In this document: piece after piece, positions 7,894 to 16,241 of the stretch
How the letters are laid out: every line of letters starts with the position of its first letter
Position numbering within the stretch: the first letter of the stretch is position 1
NCBI GenBank assembly: GCA_003649205.1
Contig: QMRC01000001.1
Coordinates: 140,767-204,766 of the forward strand
Source of the DNA: Thermoprotei archaeon
GTDB taxonomy: Archaea > Thermoproteota > Thermoprotei > Thermoproteales > B15-G16
DNA: 64,000 nucleotides
Direction of reading: 5' to 3'
The notes under the pieces: generated by a model
The model's input: the letters and a program-made list of their open reading frames with translations, nothing else
Database searches by the model: none
What the model was told of the DNA's origin: nothing
Program-made: the position numbers and the translations under genes

Positions 7894-9186
7894 ATGTCGA
7901 TCCTAGAGTTCATAGTAAATCTCTTTAGACAACCAGCGCTATTCATAGGGATCATAGCTTTAATAGGTTACCTACTAATGAAAGAAGACATAAACAAGAC
8001 CATAATAGGATCCATAAAAGCTGCTGCAGGGCTTGCCATCCTATTATGGGGCGTAGGCTTTATGTTTCAAGGATTACAACCAATAGGCACCGTACTAGCA
8101 AAAACAGTTGGAGTAAAGCCTCTTGAAGTGACTGTCGGTACGAGTAAGATCATACGTCAGTACGGTACTGAGATAGGTATAGCTATGATAGTGATGTTCT
8201 TAACGAATCTATTCTTAGCAAGAGTAACTAAGATGAAATATATATACCTAACGGGCCAGTTATATCTATTTGTTACATGGATTCTAACAGGCATCTTTGC
8301 ATATACTTGGGGCCTTTCTGGAATACCACTGGCACTTGTAGTAGGAGTTGTTTCCGGTATATACGTAACGATCCAACAATGGTATACAGCAAAATTTGCG
8401 CTCGCTATTAATCCTAAAAAGGATTACGTCCTAGGACACATATGTTCACTAGGTGTATTGATAACATCATTGATCTTCACAAAAGGAGGAAAACAGCTCG
8501 AAAGGCCATCACATGTTAGAAGTATGGAGGAGATGACCTTACCAAAGAAATTACAGTGGATAGGAGAGACAACAGGCCTACTCTTTGTGCTGTTCCTAGT
8601 AATTTACTTAGTACTGATAGGATTAAACTACCCAGAATGTCTTAAACTGGCAACAGCTGCTGGCATGCATCCTGTTGTATGGGCAATCATGCAATCACTA
8701 ACATTTACAGCAGGCTTCGCTGTTCTCATATTAGGCGTTCAGCTTCTTGTAGAGAACTTAATTCCTGCCTTTAAAGGTATAGCGTTGAAACTAGTTCCCG
8801 GTGCATTGCCTGGTCTTGATGTTCCAATGTTCTATGTATTTGCACCAAAGACCACTGCGATCACAGGCGTAATTGGAATAATAGCACAAGTGGCGTTTGC
8901 TCTCATAGTCATGGCGCTAGGATACCCCTACTTCATCTTTGCTCCTTCAGCGTGGGTATGGTTCCATGCAGCATGTGCCGGAGTATTTGGGAATCACTTC
9001 GGAGGAATAAGGGGTGCCATCACGGGTGCCATCATTACAGCCTTGCTCATGGTTATAGGACAAATGATATTGACCCCAATACTGGGGCCTATAATAGGAG
9101 ATTACTTCATGTGGGGCGGCGATCCTGACCTCCAAATATATGGCAGCATTATAGCGTGGCTAGGTAAGATGGTTACGGGACACTAG
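7894..9186 (+). CDS. ulaA: Ascorbate-family PTS permease, EIIC (UlaA/SgaT type)
   Basis: Integral membrane sugar PTS component of the ascorbate/galactitol superfamily, about 430 residues with about 10-12 hydrophobic segments. Family landmarks are the N-terminal RQPALFIGIIALIGYL, the central GLDVPMFYVFAPK block (UlaA has LDCP and APN here), and the C-terminal GVFGNHFGGIRGAI. The start is set at ATG 7894; GTG 7846 coincides with the promoter. UlaA normally needs an EIIA (UlaC) and an EIIB (UlaB) to phosphorylate the incoming sugar. No intact partner is seen in the window, only a frameshifted ulaB remnant at 10.7-10.9 kb. The gene may use partners encoded elsewhere or transport without phosphorylation. 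The neighbouring kinases could then phosphorylate the substrate inside the cell (inference). Confidence 0.88.
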   Translation: MSILEFIVNLFRQPALFIGIIALIGYLLMKEDINKTIIGSIKAAAGLAILLWGVGFMFQGLQPIGTVLAKTVGVKPLEVTVGTSKIIRQYGTEIGIAMIVMFLTNLFLARVTKMKYIYLTGQLYLFVTWILTGIFAYTWGLSGIPLALVVGVVSGIYVTIQQWYTAKFALAINPKKDYVLGHICSLGVLITSLIFTKGGKQLERPSHVRSMEEMTLPKKLQWIGETTGLLFVLFLVIYLVLIGLNYPECLKLATAAGMHPVVWAIMQSLTFTAGFAVLILGVQLLVENLIPAFKGIALKLVPGALPGLDVPMFYVFAPKTTAITGVIGIIAQVAFALIVMALGYPYFIFAPSAWVWFHAACAGVFGNHFGGIRGAITGAIITALLMVIGQMILTPILGPIIGDYFMWGGDPDLQIYGSIIAWLGKMVTGH

Positions 9187-9320
9187 CTATTACTTCAAAG
9201 CTTTGTTATATTTTTTACAAATTTTTAAGTCCTCTTAAGCAATTCCAAAACGCCTTCGAAGTGTTTTTGTTCATAGTATCGAGGTTAAAGCCTCAATACC
9301 TCCTAATCTTCTTCCATAAA

Positions 9321-9330
9321 GTTTTTATAC
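9321..9330 (+). promoter_or_regulatory. TATA box of the HAD phosphatase gene
   Basis: GTTTTTATAC centred about 45 bp upstream of ATG 9370. A GGAGGG Shine-Dalgarno sequence at about 9358-9363 lies between the expected transcript start and the codon. Confidence 0.55.
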
Positions 9331-9369
9331 CTTTAAGTGAAAGTCGAGTAGCTCTCGGAGGGTACATTA

Positions 9370-10047
9370 ATGGTACTGTGCATTATCTTTGATTTTGATG
9401 GAACACTTGTAAATACAAATGCTATACAGATTTCAATACTGGAAAATATCTTCAAAGAGTATCGTCTTGGTTCAAGGGAAATCTTATTGAGATACTTTGG
9501 GTTAAGAACTCAGGATTTCTTTGAAAAAGTACTACCGGATGCAAGTGAAGAATTGAGAAGTAAGTTAGTTAATAAATTTTTAAGCGAGTATAAGAGGAGA
9601 GTTTTACTTGAAGCGGAGGTATTTCCAGACGTTATTCCCACATTAGAGTCATTAAAGAACTATGATATAAAGATTGCAATTGCAACGTCTTCTCCGAAAT
9701 CAATAGTTGAGCCTCTTCTCACTAAGACTAAACTAATTCAATTTGTAAATTACTATGTTACTGGGGACGATGTGGAACATGGTAAACCACATCCAGAAAG
9801 TGTATTTAAGATTCTTAACGTATTCAATATTCCACCTAGTAGGTGCATTGTGGTAGGAGATACATTTTTTGATGTAAAGATGGCAAAGAATGCTCATTGT
9901 AAAGCGGTTCTCATAGTAAGAACCCCAATTTTTATTTTCTCGTCAGAAGCACCTCTTCCAGATGTCATAATACCGAGGTTGCAAGATCTTATTTGGGTTA
10001 TAAGGGAATGGTTTCCAGAAGAACTACTACCGCATAAGCGAAAGTAG
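9370..10047 (+). CDS. HAD-superfamily sugar-phosphate or phosphoglycolate phosphatase-like hydrolase
   Basis: A 225-residue haloacid dehalogenase hydrolase. Motif I is DFDGTLVNT (about residues 8-16, nucleophile Asp8), motif II is ATSSP near 110, and the motif III/IV region is KPHPE and GDTFFDVKMAK near 140-175. A helical cap sits between motifs I and II, as in the phosphoglycolate phosphatase/beta-phosphoglucomutase subgroup. It would dephosphorylate or isomerise a small phosphorylated metabolite in the cytoplasm. It has its own TATA box and a strong GGAGGG ribosome site. Its place between the UlaA-like permease and PTS remnants points to sugar-phosphate chemistry, but the substrate is unknown. 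Confidence 0.85.
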   Translation: MVLCIIFDFDGTLVNTNAIQISILENIFKEYRLGSREILLRYFGLRTQDFFEKVLPDASEELRSKLVNKFLSEYKRRVLLEAEVFPDVIPTLESLKNYDIKIAIATSSPKSIVEPLLTKTKLIQFVNYYVTGDDVEHGKPHPESVFKILNVFNIPPSRCIVVGDTFFDVKMAKNAHCKAVLIVRTPIFIFSSEAPLPDVIIPRLQDLIWVIREWFPEELLPHKRK

Positions 10048-10158
10048 GTAACTACATTATATATGTACCCATTGCTATGTCATTGCGACTCTTATAGTTA
10101 CGTATTTATGCATTACGATTTCCTTAAATACTGAAAAGAGTTCTTCAACTATACTCTA

Positions 10159-10329
10159 TTGCAGACTGATCTAAAAGTAGGGGTAGTTAATAGAACAGGT
10201 CTCCAGATAAGATCTGCTGTACTCTTTGTTGATATGTATCAAAAATTTGAAGTCAGATATAAGGGTAATTCAGGGAAAAAAGCTAACGCTAAAACATACT
10301 TCAAGTCCTTACTCTGGGAGTCGATATGA
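10159..10329 (+). pseudogene. Truncated HPr-like remnant lacking the active-site His
   Basis: The frame from TTG 10159 to TGA 10329 aligns with the window's intact HPr (42431-42709). NRTGLQIRSAVLFV matches NRLGLHARPAALFV, and KKANAKTYFKSLL matches RMADAKNILQVLA. The phosphorylatable His is replaced by Gln, and the protein stops after about 56 residues, losing the last third of HPr. There is no good start codon or ribosome site. I read it as a decayed second HPr gene. A very short non-phosphorylatable HPr-like regulator cannot be excluded, but the C-terminal loss speaks against folding. Confidence 0.7.
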
Positions 10330-10685
10330 GTAACAAAAGTAACAAAAATAGTGCAAAGGTAATGATTAGAGAGGTCTTGTAATGAGTATGGATTATGGAT
10401 GATGTTTATTTTTCATAATGATTCTTGCTACAATATTAATTTACTCTTTTCAACTGTTCTAGAACCTAGCTAGTTAGGTTACTAAAGTCTCTTATCTAAA
10501 AGATTACTTTCATTTGTGTTAAAGACCATACGAGGTAATTTAGCTAGACTCTACGTCGATAAGATTTAGTAGAGCTCCATTACAGATACAGATAAAGAAC
10601 TATCAGGTGTTTAGCTGTAAATGCACAGGCTAATGTCTATGTTAGTTTAGTCGTGTTATACCCTGAATAGAGTTCTTTAACATTT
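10330..10685. other. Non-coding stretch inside the decayed PTS region
   Basis: About 355 bp with stops in all frames. An EIIA (UlaC) remnant could be expected here next to the ulaB remnant, but I recognised no EIIA motif. Confidence 0.4.
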
Positions 10686-10930
10686 TTACCTGTAATTTTC
10701 ATCGACTGAATTCTTCAATCCTACAGTTATCTTTACACGCTCTCTGAGTTCTGGTTCATGAAGTATTGAAGCAGTAACCATATCCGCTCTGCTGCTTTTG
10801 CAGTCAATAACTCTATAGCTTTGATTTTGCTGGAATCTCTATTTCTTCAATCACACCTTCAACAAAATATCCTCATGATTGGTGGGCTTTTCTGTTCAAC
10901 ACCGCAAATAGTTAAAACTTGAATGATTTA
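10686..10930 (-). pseudogene. Frameshifted ulaB-like PTS EIIB remnant
   Basis: Minus-strand translation across three frames rebuilds an EIIB of the UlaB type. LTICGVEQKSPPIMRIF corresponds to the phosphocysteine loop of UlaB (LAVCGNGQGSSMIMKM in E. coli). VEGVIEEIEIP follows after a 1-nt shift. After a second shift, ADMVTASILHE and VKITVGLKNSVDEN correspond to ADIIIASTHIA and YVVGVRNMLSPADF. The Cys is still present, but two frameshifts make the gene non-functional. It lies directly downstream, on the same strand, of the broken ulaA copy, so both are remains of one ula-type operon. Confidence 0.72.
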
Positions 10931-11039
10931 GTGAGTTTGTAGGCGTATTTAGAGCATCATAAGCAACTTAAATTTAACTACTATATAAGGAGTGGAGAAG
11001 TAGGGGTTGCTATTGATTACTTACTATCGATTATATGTT

Positions 11040-12190
11040 AAGAACCTCTTAGTACTGGTCTAGTAGGTCTTTGAGTAGCCACATTATAAGGCTGCTTCTT
11101 TCCGACCTCCGGAGGGATTACCAAATATAGCTACTGCTTCGCTTAGGAAGAATAGCATCTTCATCAATAGCACTATTATTGTGAACCTTGTAAAGAAGAA
11201 TATTGCCATGAATATCAAGAATATAGTGAGTCCACTCACAAACTCTATGACTATAGTTACTGGTGTTCATGGGAAGACAACTGGACAGTCTAGTACTAGT
11301 TAGCTCTTGGTATGATTTTCATAGCTAAACCCCTGAAGGCTGGTATGACCTCAGCTATGAACATCTTAACTCTGGTTAGTAGTACAATGATTGATGTAGC
11401 GAAGTACACACCTTTCAGGGATGCCCATGTACTGGATTGAGTTACCTTGCAAGTCCCTACACTTTAGCTGGGTTTATGAAGTATCCTGTAATGGATGTCA
11501 TTACCATTATAAGTCCAAAGCCTTCAGAGAACTTAATTTCGTCTATACTTTCTTCTAGCTAGCTAACGTACTCACCTAGCATATAAGCTAGGTGAGCAGC
11601 GAGAGAACTAGTATTTCCATGAGTTATTTCATCTGTATTTATAATGGTTCTCATAACTCTGTTTAGGTATGCTGGCTGAATACTTTAGTACAGTGTTATG
11701 ACTATGAACCCTATAGCTACCAACTGCTATGGAGGAATATTTGGGCCTATAGTTAGTTTGGTAATGTTACTACTACAGTTAGTGAGACTCACCGCACTAA
11801 GTGACCTGTTGAGTAAACGAATTTCATGGGTGTGAATTTGGCAGTGAATAGACGAATTATGAATCCTAAGTCATTATTATAGCTGTGTAGCTTCTGTACT
11901 TAGCTATTAAATCGCTTATAAGCTAACATAGTCAAGTGGGTATTTAGGAGTTAAACCTGCAACGCTACCTAATAGATTCTGGAGGTTTTTCTGGAAATTT
12001 ATTAGCTCTTGAACGAATAATGTTGCTCTAGTAGTTGTTATTCCTACTCCTCCATTACTTTGGATGTACTGATGATAGCATTGCTAAAAGGTTTTCTGAA
12101 TCATAAACCTAGTGAAACCTACTAGACCTAGCAGTATTATCGGTTGACCAATACTATGTTTCTAGCTATCCAGACGAGTACATCAAGCAC
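11040..12190 (-). pseudogene. Decayed second ulaA-like PTS EIIC gene
   Basis: Minus-strand fragments in several frames match the UlaA family in order. The N-terminus reads VLDVLVWIARNIVLGQPIIL after one shift. The middle reads GVYFATSIIVLLTRVKMFIAEVIPAFRGL. Next comes LDCPVVFP followed by an in-frame TGA, and the C-terminal block is AVAIFGNPSGGRKEA (UlaA GVFGN.GGRRGA). Stops and frameshifts occur throughout. The LDCPVVFP block is closer to canonical bacterial UlaA than the intact copy at 7.9 kb, which has LDVPMFYV, so this was a separate paralog and not a recent duplicate. A TATA-like GTATATAGG lies about 30 nt upstream of the presumed GTG start near 12190. Confidence 0.75.
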
Positions 12191-12478
12191 TTCTAGATTC
12201 TTCTCTCAGAAATTTTCCTATATACAATTCCCTATGTGTGGTAATGATAGAATAGTAAGTTTCCATTTTAGTAAATAATGTTTAGTAAAGTGGGCTCGGG
12301 ATGTTAACCTGTAAGGAATTGCAAAACAGATTTAAAGGGTTTAAATTCTGTGTAGTTAGTATCTCACTATGCCGCTTGTACCTAAAGAGACCCTATAATG
12401 TAGGTGCTTTTAAACACAGTAGCAAGTGAAATAACGCAAAACACAAATAAACACAATTTCTTATACTCACACGGGCGA

Positions 12479-12569
12479 GCCGGGGTGGCCTAGCCTGGTC
12501 CATGGCGGCGGCCTGCTAAGCCGCTGGGGCAGTGGCCCCGCCCGGGTTCAAATCCCGGCCCCGGCGCCA
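12479..12569 (+). tRNA. tRNA-Ser (anticodon GCT)
   Basis: Acceptor GCCGGGG pairs with CCCCGGC, discriminator G, and CCA is encoded (12567-12569). The anticodon loop contains CTGCTAA, giving GCT. There is a long type II variable arm (TGGGGCAGTGGCCCC), and the T arm is CCGGG-TTCAAAT-CCCGG. A TATA-like TTCTTATAC lies about 20-25 bp upstream. No intron. Confidence 0.95.
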
Positions 12570-12609
12570 CTTCTACTAATTCCCTAAGTGTTACCTTCTG
12601 TAAACTTTG

Positions 12610-12965
12610 GTGGTGCGGTGGAGGTATTCCTTGGGGTGTAGAGGCCTATAGCTGGTTTTCAGAGGACTTACGATCCTGTAATTGGTGATACTCATAGCTT
12701 ACTACTTGAGTATGGGTACTCTACACTATTTAGGGTACTTAGTTGATTAGTTGATCTCTTTTCGTGAATGAAAGAGGATGTGTCCAGGATTGGTTATGTT
12801 CTTTTTCACGGGCTTTCTCATGATGTAGAGGATGTGTTGTGTATGGTGTTCTGAGGAGAGTTTATTGAGGGTTACGTGAAGTAGGTTCTTGAGTCTAGTG
12901 TCTGTAGGTCTGATGTGAAGTTTTGAGGTGTTGTAACTAGGTCAATGGTTCATGGTGGAGAGTAG
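12610..12965 (+). pseudogene. Possible decayed ORF with several in-frame stops
   Basis: Between tRNA-Ser and the HEPN gene, one plus-strand frame reads like a protein (for example PIAGFQRTYDPVIGDTHSLL and RIGYVLFHGLSHDVEDVL) but is interrupted by about seven TAG/TGA codons with no need for a frameshift. I do not recognise the family. It may be an ancient pseudogene or chance. No ribosome site or start is evident. Confidence 0.3.
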
Positions 12966-12968
12966 TAC

Positions 12969-13376
12969 ATGCCTTGTGAACGATATATTGACTGGCTGGA
13001 TGAAGCTCTCGATGATTATGGTACTGCTGAGGATCTCTTTCGGCTAGGTAGGTACAGTAAGACCTGTTTCTTCTGTCATCAAGCATGTGAAAAAGCTCTC
13101 AAGGCTTTACTAATCAAGAGAGCTGGTCGCTATGTACCGATACATAGTGTTGCTGAGTTACTTAGGATTGCTGCTTCGATCACTAATGTACCTAGTGAGT
13201 TAGTTAGAAAGGGTGATGTCTTGGATCGATTCTACATACCTACCAGGTACCCTAATGCATGGCCTTCAGGTGCACCCTACAAGCACTACACTAGGGAGGA
13301 TGCTGAGTTAGCTCTTAGATATGCAAGGGAGGTGCTCGAGTTTGTTAAGAGAGAGATTGAGAGAGATTCTAGCTAG
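12969..13376 (+). CDS. HEPN-domain protein (toxin-like half of a HEPN/MNT pair)
   Basis: A 135-residue all-helical HEPN protein. RYSKTCFFCHQACEKALKALLI (about 28-49) is the characteristic second helix region, and the C-terminal half is helical with a YTREDAELALRYA segment. It has a GGTGGAG ribosome site about 9 nt before ATG 12969. The classical R-x4-6-H RNase motif is not clear, so RNase activity is uncertain. It overlaps the nucleotidyltransferase gene that follows. In known HEPN/MNT systems the MNT partner neutralises the HEPN protein by AMP transfer. Confidence 0.85.
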   Translation: MPCERYIDWLDEALDDYGTAEDLFRLGRYSKTCFFCHQACEKALKALLIKRAGRYVPIHSVAELLRIAASITNVPSELVRKGDVLDRFYIPTRYPNAWPSGAPYKHYTREDAELALRYAREVLEFVKREIERDSS

Positions 13377-13725
13377 AGTGAGTTCTCTCGATCTTCTTGA
13401 CGACTTGGTGAAAGTTCTGGAGGACTTAGTGAGGAGCTATAGACCTCTCTCTATCATTATTGCTGGTTCTCTTGCGAGAGGGGACTTCATTAGGGGGTTG
13501 AGTGATATTGATGTTCTAGTTATTGTTGGGTACTCTGTTGATAAGTTTAGTAGATTTCTGTTGAGAGCTGTTGATGAGGTTGATGTTGAGATTACGGTGT
13601 TTAGTCTTGAGGAGGTTATTGAGTGTATTGAGAGAGGTAATGAGTTTGTGATTGATGCTCTTGTACGTGGTTGTGAAGTATATGGTAATCTACGGGGTGT
13701 ACTGCTTAGATATGTCAAGCGTTAA
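13342..13725 (+). CDS. MNT-type minimal nucleotidyltransferase (antitoxin-like partner)
   Basis: Minimal nucleotidyltransferase of the Pol-beta superfamily with GSLARGDFIRGLSDIDVLVI, the GS-x10-DxD catalytic signature, and a third acidic residue in VDVEITVF. The TTG at 13342 is preferred because GAGGTG lies 7 nt upstream; an ATG at 13321 is also in frame. The start overlaps the end of the HEPN gene, showing translational coupling. Predicted to modify or bind the HEPN partner. Confidence 0.85.
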   Translation: MLRERLREILARVSSLDLLDDLVKVLEDLVRSYRPLSIIIAGSLARGDFIRGLSDIDVLVIVGYSVDKFSRFLLRAVDEVDVEITVFSLEEVIECIERGNEFVIDALVRGCEVYGNLRGVLLRYVKR

Positions 13726-13759
13726 TTGTTAAATAGTCTTGATCCTGTTTCAGTTTTGG

Positions 13760-14998
13760 GTGATTTGTATTGACATCTACCATAGTATTCACTTAACGTG
13801 TATCAATTGTGGTGAAGTGTTTCCTCCAAATGCTGTTTTGTATACTTGTCCTCGTTGTGGTTCTCTTCTTGAGGTAAGGTATGAGTTGAGAGTAGGTGTT
13901 TCATGGTCTATCTTTAGGTCAAGGCCTTTCACTATGTGGAGATATCGTGAGTTGATTCCTGTTGATACAAGGTACGTGGTTTCTCTTGGTGAAGGTGGTA
14001 CACCACTGTACAGAGCTGAGAAGTTAGCTAGGTGGGTTGGTGTTAAGCGTCTTTACTTGAAGTTTGAGGGTGCTAATCCGACAGGTTCGTTTAAGGATAG
14101 AGGTGTTTGTGTTGGTATTGCGAAAGCTCTGGAGTGTGGTGCTAGGGTTGTTGCCTGTGCTTCAACGGGTAATACTGCTGCTTCTGTCGCTGCGTATTCA
14201 GCGAGAGCTGGAGTGAAATGTGTTCTCTTCTTACCTGAAGGTAAGGTTGCTCCTGGTAAGTTATTTCAAGCACTTCTCCATGGAGCTACAGTAATCGAGC
14301 TGAATTGCAACTTTGATGAAGCACTGAGGTTAGTGCTTAAGCTATGTGGGCGAGGTTGCATGTACTTACTGAACTCAGTTAATCCATGGAGGTTAGAGGG
14401 TCAGAAGTCTATTGCGTATGAGATAGCTGATGTCATTGGTGTTCCAGATTATGTCGTTGTCCCTGTGGGTAATGGTGGAAACATATCAGCTATATGGAAG
14501 GGCTTTCGTGAACTACATGACCTCGGTCTAGTAGGTGAATTACCTAGGATGATTGCTGCTCAAGCTACGGGCGCTGCACCTATCGTTAAGGCATTTAGGG
14601 CTGGTAAGGTAACGGTAGATCCTGTTAATGAGCCTGAGACTATAGCTACAGCCATTAGGATTGGAAATCCTGTCAATGCACCTAAAGCACTTAAAGCGCT
14701 TTACGAGTCTAGAGGACTTGCTGAAGCTGTTAGCGATTACGAGATATTGGAAGCGCAGGTAGCTATCGCTAGGTATGAGGGTATTGGTGTTGAGCCTGCT
14801 AGTGCTACCTCAGTTGCTGTATTGAGGAAGCTAGTTCATGAGGGAGTACTTGAACCTGATGCAACATATGTATGTGTTCTCACAGGACATGCACTTAAGG
14901 ATCCTTCGGTAGTAGATTACCTCAGTAAATGGGTTGAAAGGTATCGGTGTGGTGTAGGTGATATTCACTACATTCTTGAAACCGTGCTGAGGAAGTGA
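13760..14998 (+). CDS. thrC: Threonine synthase
   Basis: PLP-dependent enzyme converting O-phosphohomoserine to threonine. It has an N-terminal zinc ribbon (CINCGEVF ... CPRCGSLLEV), typical of archaeal ThrC. The PLP lysine is in NPTGSFKDRG, the phosphate-binding region is STGNTAASVAAYS, and VGNGGNISAIWKG follows. Length is normal. GTG 13760 is taken as start because the residues before it (from TTG 13739) look non-coding. It begins just after the MNT gene and is not obviously part of an amino-acid operon. Confidence 0.93.
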   Translation: MICIDIYHSIHLTCINCGEVFPPNAVLYTCPRCGSLLEVRYELRVGVSWSIFRSRPFTMWRYRELIPVDTRYVVSLGEGGTPLYRAEKLARWVGVKRLYLKFEGANPTGSFKDRGVCVGIAKALECGARVVACASTGNTAASVAAYSARAGVKCVLFLPEGKVAPGKLFQALLHGATVIELNCNFDEALRLVLKLCGRGCMYLLNSVNPWRLEGQKSIAYEIADVIGVPDYVVVPVGNGGNISAIWKGFRELHDLGLVGELPRMIAAQATGAAPIVKAFRAGKVTVDPVNEPETIATAIRIGNPVNAPKALKALYESRGLAEAVSDYEILEAQVAIARYEGIGVEPASATSVAVLRKLVHEGVLEPDATYVCVLTGHALKDPSVVDYLSKWVERYRCGVGDIHYILETVLRK

Positions 14999-14999
14999 T

Positions 15000-15488
15000 T
15001 TAGAATGGTACTCTACTTCTCCATGAGACAATACCTGTTATCGTGAAGTAGAGTGAGAAGAAGATAACGTAGTTCCTCAGATACGGTACCTCCACGTATG
15101 GTTCTACGACGTACATACTACCAATGACTAGCGTAGCTATGGTAGTACTCACAACTATCTGAATTAGGCTTCTTAACTGTAATAACCTTAGCCTGGTAAC
15201 GTAGTAGAGAGATGTTATGGATGATGCTATGTTGTATGAGATAACGTAGCTAGGTAACAGTACAGTAACTGCCATAAGTACTGTGAAGTCAAGTATGGCT
15301 CTACACCCAAGTATTGTTGAGAGAATTACTGGTACCAATATCATAGCTCCGAGGAGTGGCGCATTCTTAGTGAGAATGTCATTATTCCTGAGTACCTCTC
15401 GATTTGACTTACTGGTAGGGTTCAGGTTCACTAGTATGGATGTACAGAGAGCAAGTACATTCAGTAGTAGGTGGTCAAGTAGATTCAC
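15000..15488 (-). CDS. Hypothetical membrane protein, four to five TM segments
   Basis: A 162-residue hydrophobic protein starting at GTG 15488. Hydrophobic segments lie near residues 5-20, 45-60, 65-85, 105-125 and 135-155. I do not recognise the family. It converges on thrC with only one base between the stops. The opposite strand has no better frame, so this is probably a real but poorly conserved gene. Confidence 0.5.
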   Translation of the reverse strand: MNLLDHLLLNVLALCTSILVNLNPTSKSNREVLRNNDILTKNAPLLGAMILVPVILSTILGCRAILDFTVLMAVTVLLPSYVISYNIASSITSLYYVTRLRLLQLRSLIQIVVSTTIATLVIGSMYVVEPYVEVPYLRNYVIFFSLYFTITGIVSWRSRVPF

Positions 15489-15581
15489 TAACTCAGTCCC
15501 CCTTTTCTGAACTGATCGTTATCACCAGACTTATATCTCTTAACCGATATCACCTAGGTAAAGAATACATGTGCTCTAGAT

Positions 15582-16091
15582 CTACCTAATGTACTTCTCT
15601 AAAGTTCTCGAGAAGACTTCTCTCAATTCATCTGGGTTAAGCGATATGTACTTACACAGTCTAGCTAAGCTCATAGCGTAGATCTCAAGTAGCTCAAGAA
15701 CTATCTTCTTTAATTCCTCAGGCTCGATACCCCTGATGGACTTTAACAGCAGCGCAACACTCTTACCGATGGGTGTTAATCTGTACCACTTAACCCAGAC
15801 GTACTTCTCACCCGTCTTAATCTTCTCAATGCCCTCCTCGAGAATACCTTCCTCTACAAACATTCTGAGGTACCTAATTATCGTCTTATTCGAGTGGCCA
15901 CGTAACTTCCTGATTAAGTCCTTCTGGTATGTCTTGTCGTGCATATCCATGTTCAGCAGTATGTCGATAGCTACTTTCGACCTGAAGATCGTTGAAAGTA
16001 CGTTAATCCAGTACTCTCTCCTACACGGTAGCAACAATATTACTGGCCAGTACTTTAGCTCCTGCTCTCTCTCGGTAAGCACTCTCCTCAC
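15582..16091 (-). CDS. Winged-helix transcriptional regulator
   Basis: A 169-residue protein with a central winged helix (about residues 35-110): SKVAIDILLNMDMHDKTYQKDLIRK, then recognition helix HSNKTIIRYLRMFVEEGIL and a wing with KYVWVKWYRLT. The C-terminal helical part is probably for dimerisation. It is divergently transcribed from the ECF transporter operon, with 150 bp between the starts, so it is a likely regulator of that operon (inference). The start codon is GTG; a second in-frame GTG three codons later is possible. Confidence 0.75.
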   Translation of the reverse strand: MRRVLTEREQELKYWPVILLLPCRREYWINVLSTIFRSKVAIDILLNMDMHDKTYQKDLIRKLRGHSNKTIIRYLRMFVEEGILEEGIEKIKTGEKYVWVKWYRLTPIGKSVALLLKSIRGIEPEELKKIVLELLEIYAMSLARLCKYISLNPDELREVFSRTLEKYIR

Positions 16092-16187
16092 CCTATCAAT
16101 ACACTCTCGGTAGGTGGGTGTAGTAAAGTGTAGCCCTTACGCCTTTGGAATTTGCTCTTAGTAATTAGCTTATCATGGTAACGTTTA

Positions 16188-16197
16188 TATGACGGAG
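16188..16197 (+). promoter_or_regulatory. TATA box of the ECF transporter operon
   Basis: ACGTTTATATGA lies about 45-55 bp upstream of ATG 16242, in the divergent intergenic region shared with the winged-helix regulator. Confidence 0.45.
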
Positions 16198-16241
16198 TTT
16201 CCCTCTGTACACTGGAGTGTTGTTTAGGGAAGTGTATCTTC

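Noticed and set aside
12610-12965. Idea that TGA or TAG is recoded (Trp or pyrrolysine) in this genome
   Set aside because: TGA and TAG end many intact, full-length genes in the window (for example TGA at 46182 and 14998, TAG at 9186 and 47099). Recoding is not needed to explain the interrupted frames.
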